Assembly: GCF_900105715.1 (NCBI RefSeq)
Contig: NZ_FNRY01000001.1
Span: 682,001 to 746,000 of the forward strand
Length of the DNA: 64,000 nt
Origin: Paramicrobacterium humi
Lineage (GTDB): Bacteria; Actinomycetota; Actinomycetes; Actinomycetales; Microbacteriaceae
Reading direction: 5' to 3'
Numbering within the stretch: position 1 is the stretch's first letter; every line of letters starts with the position of its first letter. Under the pieces are notes generated by a model that did not search any database, was not told the origin of the DNA, and was given only the letters and a program-made list of their open reading frames with translations. A program made the translations under genes and the position numbers. Below, in pieces: positions 58,674-64,000 of the stretch.

Positions 58674-60185
58674 TCACTGTGCGTTCACTGGCTGCCGCCC
58701 TCCGGGAACGAGCGCGGCGAAGCGCGCGGCGGCCTCGGAAGCGCGCGCCCGACCGGCGACGTACCCGTCGGGGCGCACAAGGTAGAACTCTCCGGGGACG
58801 AGCGGCGTGCCGGGCGCGGCCGGGAACCGGTGCACGGTAAGCCCGAGCGAGCGCTCGAGCGCGTCGACCGCCGCGGACGCGACGCTTCCGTACTCGTGCA
58901 CCTGCCACTCGCACGAGCGCAGCGCCTGGAAGTTCTCGCCGGCCCACGGCAGACGGCGGCCGACGACGCTGTCGCGCTGCCCGTCGTGCTCGCTGCCGGG
59001 CATGCGGTAGCGCACGCGGATCTGCGACAAGTAGCCGAACAGCCGGCGGGCACGGCCGAGGCGTGGAACGAGGGAGGTGACGGGGCCGCCGAGCACGCGG
59101 GGCACGATGCGGCGCGCGAGAGCCGGCAGCATCCGGTCTGATGTGACGAACGAGAACAGCCGGTCGGCCGTCGCGACGAGGGTGAGCGCGACCGGGCGGC
59201 GTTCCCGCTCGTAGCGGTCGAGGGTGTCGTCGTCGGCGCCGCGGCGCAGCACGTCCGCGAAGGCGAATGCGAGATTGTGGGCGTCTTGAAGTCCTGTGTT
59301 CATGCCCTGCGCGCCGACGGGCGAGTGCACGTGGGCGGCGTCGCCGGCGAGGAACACGCGCCCGTCGCGGAAGCGCTCGGCGACGCGGTGATGCACGCGG
59401 TATGCGGCGAACCACGAGGCCGACCGCCAGTGCACGCCGAACTGCGCGGCGACGCGTTCGGCGACGGCGGTCTCGGGGTCTGCGCCGTCAGAAACGGCGC
59501 TCGGCACGACCGTGATGACACGGGCGTGCCCGGCGCCCGACATGGGGAAGGTGAGGAGAAAGTCGGTGGTGGCGGGGCGGATGTTGATCGCCTCCTCGTC
59601 GATGCCCGTGACTCCGTCGGCGTCGATGACGCAGAACGTCTGCGGGTTTGTGGTTCCCGTGAATCGGATGCCGCGGGCCTCCCGCACGGCGGACGACGCG
59701 CCGTCCGCGCCGACGAGGTACCGGGCCGTGACGCTCACCGTCTCTCCGCCGTGGTCGAGACGCGCCTCGACGCCGTCGCCGGTCTCCGTGACGGACTGGA
59801 ACGCGTGCTCCCAGAGCACCTCCCGGCCGAGCAGCCGCAGGTTGTCGTCGAGGATCTGCTCGTTGCGGCTCTGCTCGAGCATGTACACGCGCGGATACGG
59901 CGTGAGCCCCTCGCCGAGCGCGGCGAAGGGCACGCGGTGGAACATGCGCGGTCCGAGGCCGAATCGCGCGGCGGGCGCCTCCCGCGCCTGCGCGAGAACC
60001 TCGTCGGCGAGGCCGAGCTGGGCGTAGATCTCGATCGAGCGCGCCTGCAACCCAAGTGCGCGAGACTCGCGCGTCGTGCCGGACTTCGCGTCAGCGATGA
60101 TCGCGCCGATGCCGAGCTTCGCGAGCCAATTCGCGAGCATGAGCCCCGTCGGCCCGGCTCCCACGACGAGAACGTCCGTGTCCAT
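58674..60185 (-). CDS. FAD-dependent aromatic monooxygenase, PHBH fold
   Basis: A 503-residue flavoprotein hydroxylase. Motifs: DVLVVGAGPTGLMLANWLA at the N-terminus (FAD), ADGASSAVREA near residue 160 (the DG motif) and VFLAGDAAHVHSPVGAQGMN near 275 (second FAD motif). The C-terminal thioredoxin-like domain (FYLVRPDGYVAGRA) is typical of phenol and polyketide hydroxylases. It is complete, unlike the similar gene at 18278-19332. It probably hydroxylates a phenolic substrate, together with the quinone reductase downstream. Confidence 0.88.
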   Translation of the reverse strand: MDTDVLVVGAGPTGLMLANWLAKLGIGAIIADAKSGTTRESRALGLQARSIEIYAQLGLADEVLAQAREAPAARFGLGPRMFHRVPFAALGEGLTPYPRVYMLEQSRNEQILDDNLRLLGREVLWEHAFQSVTETGDGVEARLDHGGETVSVTARYLVGADGASSAVREARGIRFTGTTNPQTFCVIDADGVTGIDEEAINIRPATTDFLLTFPMSGAGHARVITVVPSAVSDGADPETAVAERVAAQFGVHWRSASWFAAYRVHHRVAERFRDGRVFLAGDAAHVHSPVGAQGMNTGLQDAHNLAFAFADVLRRGADDDTLDRYERERRPVALTLVATADRLFSFVTSDRMLPALARRIVPRVLGGPVTSLVPRLGRARRLFGYLSQIRVRYRMPGSEHDGQRDSVVGRRLPWAGENFQALRSCEWQVHEYGSVASAAVDALERSLGLTVHRFPAAPGTPLVPGEFYLVRPDGYVAGRARASEAAARFAALVPGGRQPVNAQ

Positions 60186-60294
60186 GTCCTCGACGCTACG
60201 CCGCTGGCCGCGCCCCGTCGAGAGTCGGTGACGCAGCGCGTGAGGCCCTGCCCCTAGACTTGGCGCAAACGAGCAGACGGGCGAGAGTCAGCGG

Positions 60295-60921
60295 ATGACG
60301 ACGGGACGACTCGAAGCGTTCAGCGATGGCGTGCTGGCCATCATCATCACGATCATGGTGCTCGGCCTCGCGGTGCCGCAGGGCGGCTCGTTCGCCGCGT
60401 TCTTCTCGACCGTGGGCACGGGGCTCCTCGGCTACGTGCTGAGCTTCGCCTACGTCGGCATCTACTGGAACAACCATCACCATATGTTCCAGGTCGTGGA
60501 GCGAGTGACGGGCCCCGTGCTGTGGGCCAACCTGCACTTGCTCTTCTGGCTGTCGCTGCTTCCGCTCACGACTGCGTGGCTCGACTCGACCGGCCTCGCT
60601 CCCGCCGCCGTCATCGTCTACGGCACGGATCTGCTGCTCTGCGCCGTCGCCTACTTCCTTCTGCAGTCCGCCGTGCTCCGCGCGGAAGGCGCCGGGTCCC
60701 GGCTGCGGCGACTCATCGGCCGCGACTGGAAGGGGCACCTGTCTCCCGCCCTGTACGCCGTCGGCATCGCCCTCGGCGCCGCCGCCTTCGCACTGCCGGG
60801 CCTCGCGTGGGGCTCCGTTCTCATCTACGCGGGCGTCGCCGTCATGTGGATCGTCCCCGACCGCCGCATCGAACGCGGCGTCGCCCCCTACCCGCCGCCC
60901 ACCGAGAGGAACAGCCCATGA
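60295..60921 (+). CDS. TMEM175-family potassium channel protein
   Basis: A 208-residue membrane protein. It starts TTGRLEAFSDGVLAIIITIM, the RxxxFSD signature of the TMEM175/DUF1211 family at the first helix. Six helices follow, including YVGIYWNNHHHMFQ between helices 2 and 3. Bacterial members form potassium-selective channels as tetramers. The stop overlaps the ATG of a GntR regulator, an unusual pairing that suggests ligand-controlled expression. Confidence 0.9.
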   Translation: MTTGRLEAFSDGVLAIIITIMVLGLAVPQGGSFAAFFSTVGTGLLGYVLSFAYVGIYWNNHHHMFQVVERVTGPVLWANLHLLFWLSLLPLTTAWLDSTGLAPAAVIVYGTDLLLCAVAYFLLQSAVLRAEGAGSRLRRLIGRDWKGHLSPALYAVGIALGAAAFALPGLAWGSVLIYAGVAVMWIVPDRRIERGVAPYPPPTERNSP

Positions 60922-61286
60922 CCGAGCCCTTCGTGAGCATCGACACGGATGCCGCCGAGCCGCCGTTCGAGCAGATCCGCCGCCAGGTCATCGACGGGGT
61001 GCGCGTTGGACGGCTCACGCCCGGAGACAAGCTGCCGACGGTCCGCGGCCTCGCGCTCGAGCTCGGCCTTGCCGCGAACACGGTCGCGAAGGCGTATCGG
61101 GCGCTCGAGGCCGACGGCGTCATCGAGACGCACGGCCGCAGCGGCTCGTTCGTCTCGACGCACGGCGACCCGATCCAGCAGAAGGCTCAAGCCGCGGCGC
61201 GCGACTTCGCGCAGCGGATGGCGGAGCTCAGAGTGGATGCCGAGGACGCGCTCGCCTACGTGCAGCGCGCCCTCGGCATCCGATAG
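60918..61286 (+). CDS. YtrA-subfamily GntR regulator
   Basis: A 122-residue short regulator. After PPFEQIRRQVIDGVRVGRLT the helix-turn-helix reads LPTVRGLALELGLAANTVAK near residues 40-59, then RALEADGVIETHGRSGSFV. The C-terminal tail is one helix with no ligand domain, which is the YtrA type. Relatives repress their own operons encoding membrane transporters, so control of the TMEM175 gene is likely. ATGA overlap with the channel gene. Confidence 0.9.
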   Translation: MTEPFVSIDTDAAEPPFEQIRRQVIDGVRVGRLTPGDKLPTVRGLALELGLAANTVAKAYRALEADGVIETHGRSGSFVSTHGDPIQQKAQAAARDFAQRMAELRVDAEDALAYVQRALGIR

Positions 61287-61305
61287 CTCTGTCGACCGCC
61301 CTCCG

Positions 61306-62247
61306 TCAGACTTCGTCGGTCGTTCTGCCCACGGGTTCCTTCTCTCCCGCGAGCCAGCGGGAGTGCAGCACGTCGCCGATGAACAGGTCGTAGACCAAGA
61401 CGCCGATCACGCCGCCGACGAGCGGCCCGATTATCGGAACCCAGAAGTACCAGCTGAACGAGCCGTCGACCGTGCCCGGCATGGCGACATCACCCCAACC
61501 GGCCGCCCACGCGAACAGGCGCGGGCCGAGGTCGCGCGCGGGGTTGATGGCGTATCCCGCGTTCGCCCCGAAGGACATGCCGATCGCGGCGACCGCGATG
61601 CCGATCATGAACGGTCCGAGGTTCGCCTTGACCGCCGTGTTGCGCAAGTCGATCACGGCCGCCACGAACATCACGAGGAACATCGTGCCAACGACCTGGT
61701 CGATGAAGGGCCCGAACATGTTGCCGTTGAAGTACGGCGCCGGGAAGGTCGCGAAGATCGAGAACGTGATGTTTCCGTCCGCATCGGTGCGGCCGGTGCC
61801 GAGCGCCTTGTTGAACGCGTCGATGGCGTCGTGGTACACGAGGTAGACGAGCGCCGCGCCCACGAAGGCGCCGACGAGCTGTGCGGCCATGTACGGCAGC
61901 ACCTTTCGCCACGGGAACCGTCGTCGCACGGCGAAGGCGAGCGTCACGGCGGGGTTGATGTGCGCACCGCTCACGCCGCCGGCGACGTAGACGCCGAAGG
62001 CGACGGCGAATGCCCAGCCCCACGTGATGAGCAGCCAGTCACCGGCGCCTTGGAAGAACGTCGTGGGATCGGCGGTTCGGCCCGATCCCGGCAGGCCGGC
62101 GACCGCCATAGCGACGACCCCGTCTCCGAAAGCGATAAGGACGAACGTTCCGAGGAACTCTGCGAGCACCTCCCCCCAGGTGTTGTCCAAGCGTTTCAGG
62201 CCGCTTCCATGCCGCAGGGCGGTGCGTAGCGGAGTCACGTCACTCAT
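61306..62247 (-). CDS. glpF: Glycerol facilitator (aquaglyceroporin)
   Basis: A 313-residue major-intrinsic-protein channel. Both NPA boxes are present, GAHINPAVTLAFA near residue 95 and YAINPARDLGPR near 225. The aspartate after the second NPAR marks glycerol-type channels rather than water-only aquaporins. Six helices fit. The ATG at 62247 was chosen over an upstream start because AGGAGG lies before it. No glycerol kinase or glycerol-3-phosphate dehydrogenase gene adjoins it within the window. Confidence 0.87.
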   Translation of the reverse strand: MSDVTPLRTALRHGSGLKRLDNTWGEVLAEFLGTFVLIAFGDGVVAMAVAGLPGSGRTADPTTFFQGAGDWLLITWGWAFAVAFGVYVAGGVSGAHINPAVTLAFAVRRRFPWRKVLPYMAAQLVGAFVGAALVYLVYHDAIDAFNKALGTGRTDADGNITFSIFATFPAPYFNGNMFGPFIDQVVGTMFLVMFVAAVIDLRNTAVKANLGPFMIGIAVAAIGMSFGANAGYAINPARDLGPRLFAWAAGWGDVAMPGTVDGSFSWYFWVPIIGPLVGGVIGVLVYDLFIGDVLHSRWLAGEKEPVGRTTDEV

Positions 62248-62368
62248 GGTGATCCTCCTGGGATTCTGACCGCAATGTCTGTATTTCCCGAGTCTCGTCT
62301 GTACATGACGAAGCCTCAATTGGCACGGTACCCCCGCCCTCGCCGCTTGGCAATAGGCCAGCGGGCCC

Positions 62369-63058
62369 TCAGCTCACGGGCGAATATCGCATCTCGGGGC
62401 GGCCGGTCTGCCCATACCGCGGCGCGACCGTCGCCCGGCCGGCGGTCGTGAGGTATTCCAGATAGCGGCGAGCGCTCACGCGCGACATCCCCGTCGCTTC
62501 CGCGATCTCGACGGCCGACGCGGAATTTTCCGTCTGCGCGAGGGCCGCGGCGACGCGCTCGAGCGTGGCCTTGCCGATTCCCTTCGGCAGGGCGGACGTC
62601 GACTGTCGCCGGCCGTCGTGCATGATCGCGTCGATGGCGGACTGGTCGATGACAGCGCCCGGCTGCGTGTCGAGTCGCCGCTTCGACTGCGCGAACTCGG
62701 CGAGCGCGTCGCGCAGCATCCCGGCGCCGAAGGGCTTGACGAGGTAGCGGAACGCGCCGCCGAGCTTCGCCCGCCGCACGCTCTCGAGATCGCGCGCGGC
62801 CGTGACGGCGATGACGTCGATGTCGCGTGTCGCGTCCTCCGCCCGAAGCCGGGCGAGAACGTCGAGGCCGTTGATGTCGGGCAGGTAGAGGTCGAGCAGC
62901 ACGAGCTCGGGCTTCAGGGCGTGCGCCTGGCGAAGCGCCTGCCCTCCCGAGTGCGCGACGCCCACGACGGTGAACTCCTCGAGCGACTCGATGAAGCGCT
63001 TGTGGATGCTCGCGACGGCCACGTCATCGTCGACGACGAGCACCGTGCGCGGGCTCAT
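62369..63058 (-). CDS. Response regulator, CitB/DcuR type
   Basis: A 229-residue regulator. The receiver domain begins TVLVVDDDVAVASIHKRF, with the phosphorylated aspartate near residue 56 in LVLLDLYLPDINGLD and the lysine in YLVKPF near 107. The C-terminal half has the winged-helix of this family (GIGKATLERVAAALAQ; ATGMSRVSARRYLEYL). It overlaps the stop of the sensor kinase gene by four bases. It probably switches on genes for uptake of a di- or tricarboxylate, which may lie beyond the edge. Confidence 0.9.
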   Translation of the reverse strand: MSPRTVLVVDDDVAVASIHKRFIESLEEFTVVGVAHSGGQALRQAHALKPELVLLDLYLPDINGLDVLARLRAEDATRDIDVIAVTAARDLESVRRAKLGGAFRYLVKPFGAGMLRDALAEFAQSKRRLDTQPGAVIDQSAIDAIMHDGRRQSTSALPKGIGKATLERVAAALAQTENSASAVEIAEATGMSRVSARRYLEYLTTAGRATVAPRYGQTGRPEMRYSPVS

Positions 63059-64000
63059 TGCGAGACCGCCGTTGTCGGAGCCGTGAACCGCTCGACGAGG
63101 GTCACCGTGAACGTGGCGCCGCTTCCCGGATCGGTCACGAGGTCGATGCCCCCGCCGTGGCGCCGGGCGATCCGCGCCACGAGCGCGAGTCCGATGCCGC
63201 GCCGACCGTTCGTCGGCTCCTTCGTCGACACGCCCGTGTCGAAGATGCGCTTCGCAAGCTCGCTCGGCACGCCGTCGCCGTCGTCGCTGACGGTGATCAC
63301 GCACGACTCGTCGTCGTGGATGCTGACGGTCACCGTGCCGCCCGGCTCGCACGCATCGAGGGCGTTCTCGACGAGGTTGCCGATCACCGTGAGCACGTCC
63401 ATGCGCGTATCCGCATCTCCCGAGAGGTCACGGAGGGAGCTGCCGGAGTCGATCTCGAGGCCGATGACGCGCTCGCGGGCGCGGGCACCGAGCGAGATCA
63501 GCAGGGCGCTGACTTCGAGATCCCCGATCCCCGGGTGCGCGGCAGACCCGGTGAGGGCGCCTCCGCCGTTCGTGCGCTCGATGAACGCGACGGCCTCGTC
63601 GGTGTGGCCGAGCTCGATGAGACCGGAGATGACGTGCAGCTGGTTGGAGAATTCGTGCGCCTGGGCGCGCAGTCCCTCGGCGAGGCCCTGCACGCCTTCG
63701 AGTTCCCGCAGCATCTCGTGCAAGTGCGTGTGGTCGCGCAGGATCAGCACGACGGCGGTCGGCCCGCTTGGCACGGCGACCGAGTCGCTGTGCGCGATGA
63801 GCACACGGTGCCCCGCGAGAATGAGCCGTTCGTCGACGTCGCGTTTCTCGACGAGCTGGAGCACGTCGGCCTCCAGCACCTCCGCCGCGGGACTGCCGAC
63901 GTAGTCGACCTCGTCGTCGAGGTCGAGCAGGCGGCGTGCCTCGTCGTTGATGAGCGCGATGCGCTGCCGCTCGTCGACGGCGACGATTCCCTCCCGGATG
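63055..64000 (-). CDS. Sensor histidine kinase, CitA/DcuS type, 5' end missing
   Basis: The visible 314 codons contain a PAS domain (IVAVDERQRIALINDEARRL near the edge), then the phospho-acceptor helix LRAQAHEFSNQLHVISGLIE with the histidine of the CitA/DcuS group, and the ATP-binding boxes TVIGNLVENALDACEP, DDGDGVPSELAKRIF and GRRGIGLALV. Family members have two membrane helices around a PASp sensor that binds citrate, fumarate or similar; that part lies beyond the right edge. It is coupled to the response regulator at 62369-63058. Confidence 0.9.
   Translation of the reverse strand, partial: IREGIVAVDERQRIALINDEARRLLDLDDEVDYVGSPAAEVLEADVLQLVEKRDVDERLILAGHRVLIAHSDSVAVPSGPTAVVLILRDHTHLHEMLRELEGVQGLAEGLRAQAHEFSNQLHVISGLIELGHTDEAVAFIERTNGGGALTGSAAHPGIGDLEVSALLISLGARARERVIGLEIDSGSSLRDLSGDADTRMDVLTVIGNLVENALDACEPGGTVTVSIHDDESCVITVSDDGDGVPSELAKRIFDTGVSTKEPTNGRRGIGLALVARIARRHGGGIDLVTDPGSGATFTVTLVERFTAPTTAVSQ

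Noticed and set aside
1-64000. tRNA, rRNA, CRISPR arrays, phage genes, integrases, transposases
   Set aside because: I looked along both strands for conserved tRNA arms, regularly spaced repeats and recombinase motifs and saw none; a covariance-model scan would be needed to exclude small RNAs.

Overview
The window reads as a chromosomal segment of a high-G+C actinomycete, most likely a member of the Microbacteriaceae. This is inferred from strong G+C bias at third codon positions, frequent GTG starts, tight ATGA/GTGA overlaps, the SufS-SufU pair, the lipoate ligase type, and a very common GGATGCC/GGCATCC word. No rRNA, tRNA, CRISPR, phage or intact insertion sequence was found. Almost all of the DNA is coding.

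Layout. 1-3.2 kb: prephenate dehydratase (cut by the edge), phosphoglucomutase and a secreted amidase-like lipoprotein. 3.3-9.2 kb: a beta-glucoside operon (binding protein, two permeases, GH1 beta-glucosidase, LacI repressor) with two palindromic operators over its promoter. 9.2-14.4 kb: sufS-sufU, an orphan DNA methyltransferase, a lipoate-protein ligase, a histidine phosphatase and a monoacylglycerol-lipase-like hydrolase. 14.5-19.3 kb: MarR regulator, MFS exporter, then a type III polyketide synthase with a methyltransferase and an FAD hydroxylase that carries a frameshift.

20-33 kb is an L-rhamnose regulon: LacI regulator, rhaI, an ABC importer (rhaSTPQ order), two head-to-head DeoR regulators, a fused rhamnulose-1-phosphate aldolase/lactaldehyde dehydrogenase and rhamnulokinase. 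A decayed DUF4160/DUF2442 pair sits inside it. 33-36.4 kb holds a PepSY lipoprotein, a 2-hydroxyacid dehydrogenase, small ORFs and an NYN-domain protein. 36.4-42.4 kb is a divergent sugar or polyol cluster of unknown substrate: a binding-protein transporter plus a zinc dehydrogenase on one side, a short-chain dehydrogenase plus a FadR-type regulator on the other.

42-50 kb: a short-chain dehydrogenase, an RluA-type pseudouridine synthase, an LldR/LldD-like pair behind tandem operators, a stress-type membrane protein, a GNAT enzyme, a deletion scar joining a sensor-kinase start to the end of another gene, an RHH/Doc toxin-antitoxin pair and a dolichol-phosphate-mannose-synthase-like glycosyltransferase. 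49.8-64 kb: a stand-alone ketoacyl-ACP synthase III, dimethylarginase plus ornithine aminotransferase with a divergent Lrp regulator, a ThrE-type exporter, a lipase-maturation-factor protein, a quinone oxidoreductase, an FAD monooxygenase, a TMEM175 channel with a GntR regulator, a glycerol facilitator and a CitA/CitB-type two-component pair cut by the right edge.

I did not find a clearly new multi-gene system. The signals most worth following are the short over-represented word that forces unusual codons, a strong stem-loop directly after the binding-protein gene in all three sugar importers, and three clear gene-decay events.
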